From: Geothermobacter ehrlichii
Lineage (GTDB): Bacteria; Desulfobacterota; Desulfuromonadia; Desulfuromonadales; Geothermobacteraceae
Direction of reading: 5' to 3'
NCBI RefSeq assembly: GCF_008124615.1
Contig: NZ_VNIB01000003.1
Coordinates: forward strand, 62,001 to 126,000
DNA: 64,000 nucleotides
This document shows positions 52,087 through 60,503 of this stretch, one piece after another (positions within the stretch are counted from its first letter, which is position 1; every line of letters starts with the position of its first letter). The position numbers and the translations under genes are program-made. The notes beneath the pieces were generated by a model, which saw only the letters and a program-made list of their open reading frames with translations, did not search any database and had not been told where the DNA came from.

Positions 52087-52868
52087 CCGTTGTTTGCCTC
52101 CCTGAAGTAACGATTGAGCATCAGGACATTGTCGAAACTGCGGGTGTTGGCGCGGGAGAATTGCAGTTCGTCGACCCGCAGGAATCTGGCTCTGAGTCGA
52201 TTCAGCGGGCCGCGTTTTCCGGGCGGGATGGGATTTTGGTTCATCGGTCCGACCTGGTAGATGTAGATGTCCGGTTGGTGGGCGAGAACCGACTCCGGGT
52301 TGAAACGGACCAGCTTGCGCCTGCCCGGGGCGAGCAGGACGCCCCCCGCCCGGGCGACGATATCGGCCACGATGTTACTGCTGCCGGCGACCATGAGCGG
52401 CATGGCCGTCACTTCGAAAATCACTTTCGGCGACGTGGCAAGCGGTTTGATGGCGGCCAGCTTCTGCTGCTGGCGGGCAATCAGCTGCCGGCCGGCATCC
52501 ATTTTGTCCAGCAGCGCGGCCAGTTCGCCGATCTGCTGCAGGATCTCGTCGAGCGTGCGGGGATGGTAGGTGAAAACCGGGGCGCCGACCACAGCCGCCA
52601 TCTGCTCGGAGAAGAACCGGTTGGAGGAGATGATCAGCAGGTCGGGGGCGAGCGAACGGATGATCTCCAGGTTGGGGCGGATGTGCGAGCCGACCCGCCG
52701 GGCGCGCGGGAATTCTCTGAGGCTGCGGGTCACCCCAACCACCTGATCCTCCGCTCCCAGTTTGAGCAGGATGTCGCCGGCGGCCGGGGCCAGCAGCACG
52801 ATTCGCTTTGCGGCGGCAGCCTCAGTGCTGAAACAGAAAAGCAGCAGTACCAGTAGCAACCTGAACAT
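52083..52868 (-). CDS. ABC transporter substrate-binding protein, BtuF-like
   Basis: From ATG 52868 (GGAG 8 nt upstream) the 261-aa protein has a signal peptide (MFRLLLVLLLFCFSTEAAA). The class III periplasmic-binding fold follows: RIVLLAPAAGDILLKLGAEDQVVGVTRSL, IRPNLEIIRSLAPDLLIIS and AGGVLLAPGRRKLVRFNPESVLAHQPDIYIY. In a B12 riboswitch operon it most likely binds a corrinoid, cobalt chelate or precursor, though the family also binds iron chelates and heme. It overlaps both neighbours. Confidence 0.85.
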   Translation of the reverse strand: MFRLLLVLLLFCFSTEAAAAKRIVLLAPAAGDILLKLGAEDQVVGVTRSLREFPRARRVGSHIRPNLEIIRSLAPDLLIISSNRFFSEQMAAVVGAPVFTYHPRTLDEILQQIGELAALLDKMDAGRQLIARQQQKLAAIKPLATSPKVIFEVTAMPLMVAGSSNIVADIVARAGGVLLAPGRRKLVRFNPESVLAHQPDIYIYQVGPMNQNPIPPGKRGPLNRLRARFLRVDELQFSRANTRSFDNVLMLNRYFREANNG

Positions 52869-53559
52869 CGTAGGTCTCCGCAAGCAGTTCGGGGGTCAGT
52901 TCGTCTCTGGGCACATCGGCCAGCAGCCGGCCGTTTTTCAGCAACAGAAACCGCTCGAAAAAGCGGTGCGCGAGGTTGATATCGTGGACCGGCGCGACGA
53001 TGGTTTCCGTCCGCTCCCTGAGCAGGGAGAAGATCTCCAGGGCATGACGGATATCGAGGCCGGCGTTCGGCTCGTCGAGATAGAGCAGAGGGGCCTGCTG
53101 GTTGAGCACCCGGGCCAGCATGACCCGACGTTTTTCGCCTCCGGAGAGCTGGCTGAACGGCCGCTCGGCGAGATCGCTCAGATCGAGCAGGGCCAGCATC
53201 TCCTTGCTCAGCTGCCGGTCCGCGGCGGTGAAGGCATTCCCCTGCCGATGGGGGAAGCGGCCGAACAGGACCACCTCGAAGACGCTGAACGGGAAGATGA
53301 CTTCGCTGAACTGGGGCAGCAGGGCGAAGAGCTGTGCCCGGCGGGCCATCGGGATCTTCTTCAGCGGCTTTCCGGCATAGCTCAGCGTGCCGCCGTCCGG
53401 CGGCAGCAGCCCGGCCAGCAGCTGCAGCAGGGTGCTCTTTCCGCAGCCGTTTTCCCCCAGGATGGCGACCTTCTCTCCCGGCGCGATGCGCAGCCCGTCC
53501 AGCTCCAGGCTGAAGCCGCCCCGCCGGAAGCGCAGCTTGTCGACTCTAAGTTCAGCCAT
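52822..53559 (-). CDS. ABC transporter ATPase, BtuD/FepC-like
   Basis: This 245-aa ATPase has Walker A GENGCGKS, the Q-loop region LLPQFSEVIFPFSVFEVVLFGR, signature LSGGEKRRVMLARVL, Walker B PLLYLDEPNAGLD and an H-loop PVHDINLA. It energises the FecCD permease encoded just upstream. Its ATG overlaps the permease stop and its end overlaps the binding-protein gene by 47 nt. Confidence 0.92.
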   Translation of the reverse strand: MAELRVDKLRFRRGGFSLELDGLRIAPGEKVAILGENGCGKSTLLQLLAGLLPPDGGTLSYAGKPLKKIPMARRAQLFALLPQFSEVIFPFSVFEVVLFGRFPHRQGNAFTAADRQLSKEMLALLDLSDLAERPFSQLSGGEKRRVMLARVLNQQAPLLYLDEPNAGLDIRHALEIFSLLRERTETIVAPVHDINLAHRFFERFLLLKNGRLLADVPRDELTPELLAETYDVQVATGTAAFLFQH

Positions 53560-54502
53560 GCCAGAATCCTTCCCGGCGGGTCTGCAGCAGGTAGAGGAAG
53601 AACCCGCCGCCGAGCAGGGCGGTGATGATCCCTACCGGCAGTTCGGCTCCGCCGGGGATGATGGTCCGGGCCAGGGTGTCGGCGGCCATCAGCAGCAGGG
53701 CGCCGAGCAGGGAGGAGTAGAAGAGGTTGTGGCGCATGTCGCTGCCGAACAGGCTGCGGCAGATGTGCGGGACAATCAGGCCGACAAAGCCGATGATACC
53801 GGTGTGACTGACGGCGACGGCGACCAGCAGGGTGGCGACGACAAAGGCGAAGCTGCGCAGCCGGTGGACGTTGACTCCCAGACTCTGGGCCGAGTGTTCG
53901 TCGAGGGCCAGCAGGTTGAGTTGCAGGGCCCGGCGGGCGAACAGCAGGTAGGCGGCGGCGAAGACCGGCAGGCAGACCAGCAGCTTGCCCCAGTCGACCA
54001 CGAAGAAGCCGCCCATCAGCCAGAAGACGATCGACGAGAGGGAATCCTCGAAATAGTACTTGGCAAAACTGATCACCGCCGAGGCGACGATGTTCATGAC
54101 GATTCCGGCCAGGATCATGTTCACCGGATTGATGAACCCTTCCTGACGGGCCAGACGATAGACCAGCAGCAGTCCTCCCAGCCCGGTCAGCAGGGCAACC
54201 AGCGGCACCAGCGGCAGGGGAATGCCCAGGGCGATGGCGAGAACCGCGCCCAGGGCGGCCGACGAGGCCGCCCCGGTAGTGAAGCTGTCGGCCAGGGGAT
54301 TCTTCAAGGTCAGCTGGTAGACGCTCCCCGACAGCCCGAGCATTGCGCCGATCACGGCGCTGAACAGCACCCGCGGCAGTCGCAGCCCGAACAGGATGTC
54401 CCTCTCCACTGCCGTCAGGTTGAAGGGATGGATCACCGTCGAGCCGAGCAGGCAGGAGCCGAGCAGGGTCATGGCGAATATGAGCCAGAGCAGCCGCTTC
54501 AT
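53552..54502 (-). CDS. FecCD/BtuC-type ABC transporter permease
   Basis: This 316-aa membrane protein has about nine to ten helices and family features RLPRVLFSAVIGAMLGLSGSVYQ and NPLADSFTTGAASSAALGAVLAI. VSHTGIIGFVGLIVPHICRSLFG also matches. It forms the import channel for a corrinoid or metal chelate. The ATG at 54502 overlaps the ABC-2 permease stop, so the transporter is tightly coupled to the upstream exporter-like pair. Confidence 0.92.
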   Translation of the reverse strand: MKRLLWLIFAMTLLGSCLLGSTVIHPFNLTAVERDILFGLRLPRVLFSAVIGAMLGLSGSVYQLTLKNPLADSFTTGAASSAALGAVLAIALGIPLPLVPLVALLTGLGGLLLVYRLARQEGFINPVNMILAGIVMNIVASAVISFAKYYFEDSLSSIVFWLMGGFFVVDWGKLLVCLPVFAAAYLLFARRALQLNLLALDEHSAQSLGVNVHRLRSFAFVVATLLVAVAVSHTGIIGFVGLIVPHICRSLFGSDMRHNLFYSSLLGALLLMAADTLARTIIPGGAELPVGIITALLGGGFFLYLLQTRREGFWHG

Positions 54503-55239
54503 GCCTGCACCCTGGCGACGATCCGGCTGGCGAGCAGAAACAGGCCGACCAGCATGACCAGAAGCACCGGAAACAGGCCGGGCTCGACCGTTGCCCCCGG
54601 CAGCAGGGTCGAGCGGATCAGCCGGGTGGAATAGGTCAGCGGCGAGAGGCCGGCCAGCAGGCGGATCGGCAATGGCATCTGCGCCACCGGAAAGAAGGTT
54701 CCGGAGAGGAACATCATCGGCGTGATCAGAAAGGCGTTCATGGTCGCCTGATCGCTGTGGTTGCGCACCAGCAGGGCGACCACCAGTCCGAGCAGGGCGA
54801 AGATCCCCAGGTGCAGCAGCAACGCCAGCAGAAACAGCGCCCCGAAGTGCAGTTGTACACCGCACAGCAGGCTGTAGAGAGCGATGATCAGCACCGGAAT
54901 CAGTCCTTTGGTGATGCCGTAGCACATTTCGCCGATGACGATCTCCCAGCGCCGGATCGGAGCCAGCAGGTACTCCTCGAATACCTTGAAGTAGAAGCGC
55001 GAGATGTTGATCTCGGTGGCGATCCCGTAGCTCTGGTTCATGCTGCTCATGGTCAGCAGCCCCGGCAGCAGAAAGGCCAGATACGCCAGCCCGTCCACCC
55101 TGGCGTCCCGACCGACCCCGTAGCCGAAGGCGATCAAAAACAGTCCCGGCGAGACGGCCGACGAGAGCAGGGTCTTGACCAGTTTCTTGCGCAGAATCAG
55201 GATTTCGCGCAGATAGATGCCACGGACCCCGTTGAGCAT
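54499..55239 (-). CDS. ABC-2 type transporter permease
   Basis: This 246-aa protein (MLNGVRGIYLREILILRKKL) has six transmembrane helices in the ABC-2 arrangement. SGTFFPVAQMPLPIRLLAGLSPLTYSTRLIR is the typical ABC-2 signature, as in NodJ/DrrB. It pairs with the ATPase gene upstream and overlaps it by one base. ABC-2 systems generally export their substrates. What this one moves is unknown; its place between cbiK and a BtuCDF-like importer suggests a tetrapyrrole or metal complex. Confidence 0.85.
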   Translation of the reverse strand: MLNGVRGIYLREILILRKKLVKTLLSSAVSPGLFLIAFGYGVGRDARVDGLAYLAFLLPGLLTMSSMNQSYGIATEINISRFYFKVFEEYLLAPIRRWEIVIGEMCYGITKGLIPVLIIALYSLLCGVQLHFGALFLLALLLHLGIFALLGLVVALLVRNHSDQATMNAFLITPMMFLSGTFFPVAQMPLPIRLLAGLSPLTYSTRLIRSTLLPGATVEPGLFPVLLVMLVGLFLLASRIVARVQA

Positions 55240-56090
55240 CAGTCCTCCAGTCGCTTGCCGGTCAGGCGCAGAAAGACGTCCTCGAGGGTCGTCTCGCGGA
55301 TGCGCACCGGCATCTCGAGTTGCTTCAGACGCTCGAGGGCCTCTGCGCGGGTGGCGAAAAATTCGTTTTCCAAGGTTTCCTCCCGGTAGATGTCGAGGAC
55401 GAAGTGGCCGGCCTGCTGTTTCAGTTCGGTCGGGGTGCCTTCGGCGATGATCCGAGCCCGGTCGATGATCATCACCCGGTCGGCGAGGCTGTCCGCCTCT
55501 TCGATGTAGTGGGTGGTGAGAAAGACCGTGCAGTGCTGCTCGTGGTTGATGCGGCGCAGAAAGGCCCACATGCGGCGCCGGCTGTGCGGATCGAGTCCGA
55601 CCGTCGGTTCGTCGAGAAAGAGGATCCCCGGCCGATGGAGCAGGGCGCGGGCGATGACCAGCTTGCGCTTCATGCCGCCGGAGAGCTTGCCGGCCGGGGT
55701 GTCGCGTTTTTCGTTCAGGTCGGCGAAATCGAGGCAGAAGTCGATCCGCTCTGCCAGCTCCCGTCCGCCGAGACCGAACAGCCGGCCGTGAACCCGCAGG
55801 TTTTCACTGACCGTCAGCTCCTTGTCGAGATTGTTGTGCTGGGGGACCACGCCGATCATCCGTTTGACGGCCAGCCGGCCCGGGTCGAAGTCCTCCCCCC
55901 GATAGCGGATTTGTCCGCGATCCGGAGAGAGCAGGCCGGTCAGCAGGTTGATGGTGGTGGTCTTGCCGGCGCCGTTCGGGCCGAGAAAGGCGAACAGCTC
56001 CCCCCGGGCGACCCGGAAGCTGATGCCGTCAACCGCGCAGGTTTTTCCGAAGCGGCGGCAGAGGTCGATGACTTCGATTTCAGCGGGCAT
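55239..56090 (-). CDS. ABC-2 type transporter ATPase (NodI/DrrA-like)
   Basis: From ATG 56090 (MPAEIEVIDLCRRFGKTCAV) the protein is 283 aa. Walker A is FLGPNGAGKTTTINLL, the signature LSGGMKRKLVIARAL, Walker B GILFLDEPTVGLDPHSRRRM and the H-loop FLTTHYIEEADSLADRV. The C-terminal extension EMPVRIRETTLEDVFLRLTGK is typical of exporter ATPases. A TTG nine bases upstream is a weaker start. It drives the adjacent ABC-2 permease and starts 12 nt after the cbiK stop. Confidence 0.88.
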   Translation of the reverse strand: MPAEIEVIDLCRRFGKTCAVDGISFRVARGELFAFLGPNGAGKTTTINLLTGLLSPDRGQIRYRGEDFDPGRLAVKRMIGVVPQHNNLDKELTVSENLRVHGRLFGLGGRELAERIDFCLDFADLNEKRDTPAGKLSGGMKRKLVIARALLHRPGILFLDEPTVGLDPHSRRRMWAFLRRINHEQHCTVFLTTHYIEEADSLADRVMIIDRARIIAEGTPTELKQQAGHFVLDIYREETLENEFFATRAEALERLKQLEMPVRIRETTLEDVFLRLTGKRLED

Positions 56091-56101
56091 GGAGGGCAAG
56101 T

Positions 56102-57082
56102 CTATAGTTCCTCCAGCCGTTTCAGGCTTTCCTGCAGCTGGCGAATGTAATTCCGGTTGATTTTCTCATAGAAGCCGAGGCCCCGGAAGTAGGTTTTCCC
56201 TTCGTATTCCACGGTCAGGCTGTCGACCTCGATGCCGGCCTGTTCCAGCTCCATGGCCCAGGAGGGAACACCCTTGTCATCGGGCTTGGTGCCCATGATG
56301 TCGTTCATGATGTGATCGCCGGCGACATACATGAACGGTACCAGCCGCACGCGCTTCACCTTGCAGGCCCTGGCCCTGGCCAGGGCCTGTTCCCGGGTCA
56401 GGATGCCGTCCACGCCGCCGACGAAAACATTGTCGTATTTTTCGCTCAGGTAGCGGTCCAGACCGAGGTAGGTGGCGTTGGAGCCGGGAAAGGTCTCCGG
56501 GGTGCCATGGGCCACGAGCACGTTGCAGCCCTGGTCCGGGGGAAGGAAATAGGGTTCCAGGCTGTCGATCGTTTCGAACACCCAGGGCCATTCGTGCAGC
56601 AGGGTGCCGCCGTATTCGATTCGCAGGCCGATCTGCCGGAAGGCATCGATCTGCCTTTCCATGTCTTTGAATTCCTGACCGGGGAAGATGTGCAGGGACT
56701 GGATGGCGACCTTGCGATAGCCGTCGTTCTCCAGGTTGGCCAGCACCTGGGGCAGGCTGAGGAAACGTTTGTCGATCCCCTGCGCCTTGAACTTTTTGTT
56801 CGCCCGTTCACGGACGATTTCGGAAGTAAAGGCCCACTCGATTTTCAGCTTCTGGTATTTGGCCGGCAGTTCCCGGCGCAGCTGTTTTTCGAAGGCGTCG
56901 TAGGTCACCATGGCCCTGGTGGTGGTGCCGAAGGCGACGATGACGATCGCCGGTTCCCGCTTCAGGGTGCGGGTCATGCTCCAGGCCGAAGTTGTGTAGA
57001 ACGGCAACAGGAGCAGCGCCAGCAGAAAGGGGAGCGCACGGGTCGTGCGTTCGAAATGGCGGATGGTCGCGGTCTTTTGCAT
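56102..57082 (-). CDS. cbiK: exported sirohydrochlorin cobaltochelatase (CbiK type)
   Basis: This 326-aa protein is CbiK with an N-terminal export signal (RALPFLLALLLLPFYTTSAWS), as in periplasmic CbiK forms described from Desulfovibrio. The metal-binding regions are present: IVIVAFGTTTRAMVTYDAFE, SLHIFPGQEFKDMERQI with a His, NVLVAHGTPETFPGSNATYL and FMYVAGDHIMNDIMG with the second His. CbiK inserts Co2+ into sirohydrochlorin in the anaerobic B12 route. Export is odd because its usual substrate and product are cytoplasmic. GGGAGG lies 6 nt before the ATG. It is first in the riboswitch operon. Confidence 0.92.
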   Translation of the reverse strand: MQKTATIRHFERTTRALPFLLALLLLPFYTTSAWSMTRTLKREPAIVIVAFGTTTRAMVTYDAFEKQLRRELPAKYQKLKIEWAFTSEIVRERANKKFKAQGIDKRFLSLPQVLANLENDGYRKVAIQSLHIFPGQEFKDMERQIDAFRQIGLRIEYGGTLLHEWPWVFETIDSLEPYFLPPDQGCNVLVAHGTPETFPGSNATYLGLDRYLSEKYDNVFVGGVDGILTREQALARARACKVKRVRLVPFMYVAGDHIMNDIMGTKPDDKGVPSWAMELEQAGIEVDSLTVEYEGKTYFRGLGFYEKINRNYIRQLQESLKRLEEL

Positions 57083-57124
57083 CGATTGCCTCCCTGGGAG
57101 AGTCGGTCGTCTGATGACCCGTCA

Positions 57125-57163
57125 ACAAAAAATCCGCACATCCCGAACAGGATGTGCGGATTT
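57125..57163 (-). terminator. riboswitch-controlled intrinsic terminator
   Basis: On the minus strand AAATCCGCACATCC pairs with GGATGTGCGGATTT around a short loop and is followed by TTTTTT. It lies between the cobalamin riboswitch and cbiK, about 45 nt before the start codon, and is well placed as the expression platform. Confidence 0.85.
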
Positions 57164-57234
57164 CCGTATTCAAATCCACCGCTGTCGTTGCCCTTTGCTC
57201 CCAGAGTCCCGGGGAGCTGCTTGCGGGCGGTTCG

Positions 57235-57395
57235 TTCCGGCAGGTCTTCTGGCTCGCGAATCGTCCTCCGGGCCGCCTTCCCGATCCTGCAGATCAGTGG
57301 CAACCGGCCCTTCGTCCTCGCTCACAGCGGCGGGTCCGCGGGGGATTTGCACCCCTCTTCCCTATTAAACCCTGGCGGGTACCGGCGAACGTTAT
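57235..57395 (-). ncRNA. cobalamin (B12) riboswitch
   Basis: Read on the minus strand, the order is GGTACCCGCCAGGG, AATAGGGAA, GGTGCAAATCCCCCGCGGA, CCCGCCGCTGTGA, GCCACTG, GGGAAGGCGG and GAGCCAGAAGACCTGCC. This is the standard cobalamin-element layout, including the B12-box-like GCCACTG. It sits upstream of cbiK with a terminator between, so B12 should switch the operon off by termination. Exact ends are approximate. Confidence 0.95.
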
Positions 57396-57479
57396 TGTTT
57401 TTGGCTCGCTTTTAGTAGCACGAAGCCGACGCCAAGACAAGTCCGTATTGCGAAGGGCAGCGGCCCGACGTGTCGGTTC

Positions 57480-58895
57480 TCAGGGCAGAATCAGGCCGAT
57501 CAGGGCGTAGAGGGGGGTCGGATAGATGCCGAGCAGCAGCGCCAGGAAGAGGCAGACCACCACGACGGCATGCTCGCCGGAACTGCCGGGAGAGAGACAG
57601 AGGTCGCGCTCGCGGGCGAGGAACATGACGATGACCGGCCGCAGGTAGTAGTAGAGCGAAACCAGCGAAGCGAGAATGCCGAGCAGCGCCAGGCCGGTGT
57701 AACCCGCCTGCAGCGCGGCGTGAAAGACGTTGAACTTGGCAATGAAGCCGGCGGTGGGCGGAATGCCGGCCAGCGACAGCAGGAAGAAGGCCAGGGCGCT
57801 GCTGCGGCGCGGATGGTGGTAGCCGAGGCCGCGCAGATCCCGGTAGTTCTGCGGCTCCTCCCCCTGGATGGCGAAGGCGGTCAGCACGCCGAAGGCGCCG
57901 ATGTTGGCGGCAGTGTAGACCACCAGGTAGAAGATCACCGCCTCGCGGCCGGTCTCCCCCCAGGCGAGTAGCGCCGTCAGGGTGTAGCCCATGTGGGTGA
58001 TGGAGGAGTAGGCGAGCATGCGCTTGATGTTGTCCTGGCGCAGGGCGCAGAAGGTGCCGACGACCAGGGAGGCTGCCGCCAGCGCCCAGAGAACCGGAAT
58101 CAGCGACGCCAGATTGTCTCCGATGCCGAACAGCAGCCCGACCAGAGCGGCGAAGACCGCCCCCTTGGACCCGGTGGAGAGCAGGGCGGTGACCGGTGCC
58201 GGCGCGCCCTGGTAGACATCCGGTGTCCAGAGGTGGAAGGGCACCAGCGAAACCTTGAAGCCGATGGCGGTCAGCAGCATGGCCCAGCCGAGCAGACTGA
58301 GGGCGGCCGATCCGTCCTGCCGGACCAGGGCGGCATGAATCTCGGGAAAGTGGAAGCTGCCGGTTGCGGCGTAGATCAGGGCGATGCCGAAGCCGAGAAA
58401 ACCTGTGGCGACGATGCCCATGATCAGGTATTTCAGGCCCGCCTCGGTTCCGCGCGCGCTGGTCTTGTCGATGGCGATCAGGATGTAGAGCACCAGGGTG
58501 AAGGACTCCAGGCCGATGAGCAGGCCGACCAGGGAGGTGGCCGCCGACAGCAGGGCCATGCCGGCGGCGGCGAACAGGACAAGGGTCGGGTATTCGCCGG
58601 CCGGAAAGCGCCGGGCGTCGCCGTAGCGGTCGGAGAGCATCAGGACCAGGGCGGCCAGCAGGCTCCAGAGGATGGTGAAGAATCGGGCATAGGGGCCGGC
58701 GCCGAACATGCCGCTGATCTCCGGCACCGGCGGCGGTACGGCGCCGGCGACCAGGGCGGCCAGCAGGGCGAGAACGACGCCGCTCAGCAGCAGCGGCTGC
58801 CGGCGCGGCCACCAGGCGCCGACCATCAGCAGGCCGGTGGCGCCCAGGGCGAGGATGAGAACGGGCAGCAGGGCCAGCAGTTCGGCGCCGCTCAT
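57480..58895 (-). CDS. nuoN: NADH-quinone oxidoreductase subunit N
   Basis: This 471-aa antiporter-like subunit has about fourteen transmembrane helices. FKVSLVPFHLWTPDVYQGAPAPVTALLSTGSKGAVFAALV is the proton-channel region with its conserved lysine and acidic residues; DNIKRMLAYSSITHMGYTL follows. It is the last gene of the nuo operon. The ATG overlaps nuoM (ATGA). Confidence 0.96.
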   Translation of the reverse strand: MSGAELLALLPVLILALGATGLLMVGAWWPRRQPLLLSGVVLALLAALVAGAVPPPVPEISGMFGAGPYARFFTILWSLLAALVLMLSDRYGDARRFPAGEYPTLVLFAAAGMALLSAATSLVGLLIGLESFTLVLYILIAIDKTSARGTEAGLKYLIMGIVATGFLGFGIALIYAATGSFHFPEIHAALVRQDGSAALSLLGWAMLLTAIGFKVSLVPFHLWTPDVYQGAPAPVTALLSTGSKGAVFAALVGLLFGIGDNLASLIPVLWALAAASLVVGTFCALRQDNIKRMLAYSSITHMGYTLTALLAWGETGREAVIFYLVVYTAANIGAFGVLTAFAIQGEEPQNYRDLRGLGYHHPRRSSALAFFLLSLAGIPPTAGFIAKFNVFHAALQAGYTGLALLGILASLVSLYYYLRPVIVMFLARERDLCLSPGSSGEHAVVVVCLFLALLLGIYPTPLYALIGLILP

Positions 58896-60388
58896 GGCAT
58901 CCCTCCGTTGACGGCCACAAGGGGCGCCGCCTGTTCCAGCAGCAGCCGGACCGGCTGGTGCAGCGGCGCCAGGAAGGTTTCGGGATAGAGTCCCAGCCAG
59001 AGGGTGAAGAGCACCAGCGGCGCCAAGGCGATGACCTCGAGCGCCGTCAGGTCGGGCCAGGGGCGCCCCCTGGTCGGGCGTTCACCCCAGAGCGAACCCT
59101 GCACCATGCGCAGCGTGTAGGCGGCGGCGAAGACCACCCCGGCCACTGCCAACGCTCCCCAGAGGGGGACGGTTCTGAAAGCGCCGACAAAGACCAGGAA
59201 CTCGCCGCTGAAATTGGCCAGTCCCGGCAGTCCGAGTGAGGCCAGGGCGAAGAAGAGGAAGAAGCAGGAGAAGACCGGTGCCTCCTTCCACAGGCCGCCC
59301 AGGCGGTCGAGGTCGCGGGTGCCGGTGCGTCGGCGCAGCATGGAGACCAGGGCAAAGAGGGCGCCGGTGGTGACGCCGTGGCAGAGCATCAGCAGAATCG
59401 CCCCCTCCATTGCCGGTACGTTGGCCGACGCCAGGCCGAGCATGGTGACGCCGAGATGGGATACGGACGAATAGGCGATCAGCCGCTTGACGTCGTTCTG
59501 GACGTAGGCGCACCAGGCGCCGTAGAAGAGCCCGACCAGGGCCAGGGTCGCCAGCAGCGGCAGGCTGGCGGCGGCCGCTGCCGGAAAGAGCGGGAAGGCG
59601 AAGCGCAGAATGCCGAAAACGCCGGTCTTCAGCAGCAGCCCGGCCAGGTCGAGGGAGCCGGCGGCCGGGGCGACGGTGTGGGCGTCGGGCAGCCAGGTGT
59701 GGAAGGGGATGACCGGCACCTTGATGAGGAAGCCGAGCATGAAGCCGGCGTAGAGCCAGGGCTCCAGACCGCCGCAGTCGGTGGCTTTCAGCGCCTCGAG
59801 GGCGAAGCTGTAGTCGCCGGTTTGCCGGCCGTGCAGCAGGTAGAGGCCGATGATTGCCAGCAGCATCAGCAGCGAGCCGGCCAGGGTGAAGAGAAAGAAC
59901 TTGACGGCGGCGTAGACCCGGCGGCCGTGCCCCCAGATGCCGATCAGGAAGAACATGGGGATCAGCATCATCTCCCAGAACAGGTAGAAAAGGAGCAGGT
60001 CGGTGGCGAGAAAGACGCCGAGAATGCCACATTCCATCAGCAGCAGCAGGGCGTAGAAGAAGGCCGGATGCTTCTTCTGATGCCAGGAGATGAGCACGGC
60101 GATCACCTGCAGAAAGGCGGTCAGGGCCACCAGCAGCAGCGACAGGCCGTCCATCTCCAGGGTCAGGCGGGCGCCGAGACGCGGAATCCAGCGGTAGCTC
60201 TCGCTCAGGATCCAGCCGTCGGCCGCTGCCGGAAAGGTGAAGCACCAGATGCTGAAGCCGAGAATCACCAGGGTGACGGCCAGGGCAATCTCCCGGCACA
60301 GGTCGGCCTGCCGGCGAAAAAGCAGGCAGAGAGCCGTTCCCAGCAGGGGAAGCAGCAACAGGGTTGTCAGAACAGGGAAGGTTGTCAT
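58892..60388 (-). CDS. nuoM: NADH-quinone oxidoreductase subunit M
   Basis: From ATG 60388 (MTTFPVLTTLLLLPLLGTA) the protein is 498 aa; a TTG 18 nt upstream is less likely. It has about fourteen helices, with FLIKVPVIPFHTWLPDAHTVAPAAGSLDLAGLLLKTG and DVKRLIAYSSVSHLGVTMLGL marking the antiporter channel. It is preceded by a 115-bp repeat-bearing gap after nuoL. Confidence 0.95.
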   Translation of the reverse strand: MTTFPVLTTLLLLPLLGTALCLLFRRQADLCREIALAVTLVILGFSIWCFTFPAAADGWILSESYRWIPRLGARLTLEMDGLSLLLVALTAFLQVIAVLISWHQKKHPAFFYALLLLMECGILGVFLATDLLLFYLFWEMMLIPMFFLIGIWGHGRRVYAAVKFFLFTLAGSLLMLLAIIGLYLLHGRQTGDYSFALEALKATDCGGLEPWLYAGFMLGFLIKVPVIPFHTWLPDAHTVAPAAGSLDLAGLLLKTGVFGILRFAFPLFPAAAAASLPLLATLALVGLFYGAWCAYVQNDVKRLIAYSSVSHLGVTMLGLASANVPAMEGAILLMLCHGVTTGALFALVSMLRRRTGTRDLDRLGGLWKEAPVFSCFFLFFALASLGLPGLANFSGEFLVFVGAFRTVPLWGALAVAGVVFAAAYTLRMVQGSLWGERPTRGRPWPDLTALEVIALAPLVLFTLWLGLYPETFLAPLHQPVRLLLEQAAPLVAVNGGMP

Positions 60389-60419
60389 TGCATTCCCGAT
60401 CGCCAACGTTTGCAGTTCA

Positions 60420-60500
60420 TGAGGTCAATCTGTTTGTCCTGCCCCGAGTTCAGGCGTTTTTCTCCTGACTTTTGGCTTCTGGCTCCTGAATCTCCAAGGC
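60420..60500. repeat. CTCCTGA-type repeat in the nuoL-nuoM gap
   Basis: GTTTTTCTCCTGACTTTTGG and CTTCTGGCTCCTGAATCTCC form short direct repeats of CTCCTGA/CTCCTGG. A related string in the opposite orientation lies in the nuoJ-nuoI gap at 63200-63275. No coding capacity is seen. Confidence 0.6.
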
Positions 60501-60503
60501 CTT

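Noticed and set aside
57170-57184. A third copy of the GGTGGATTTGGG end near the cobalamin riboswitch
   Set aside because: Only about ten bases match and the partner end is missing; it is probably chance.
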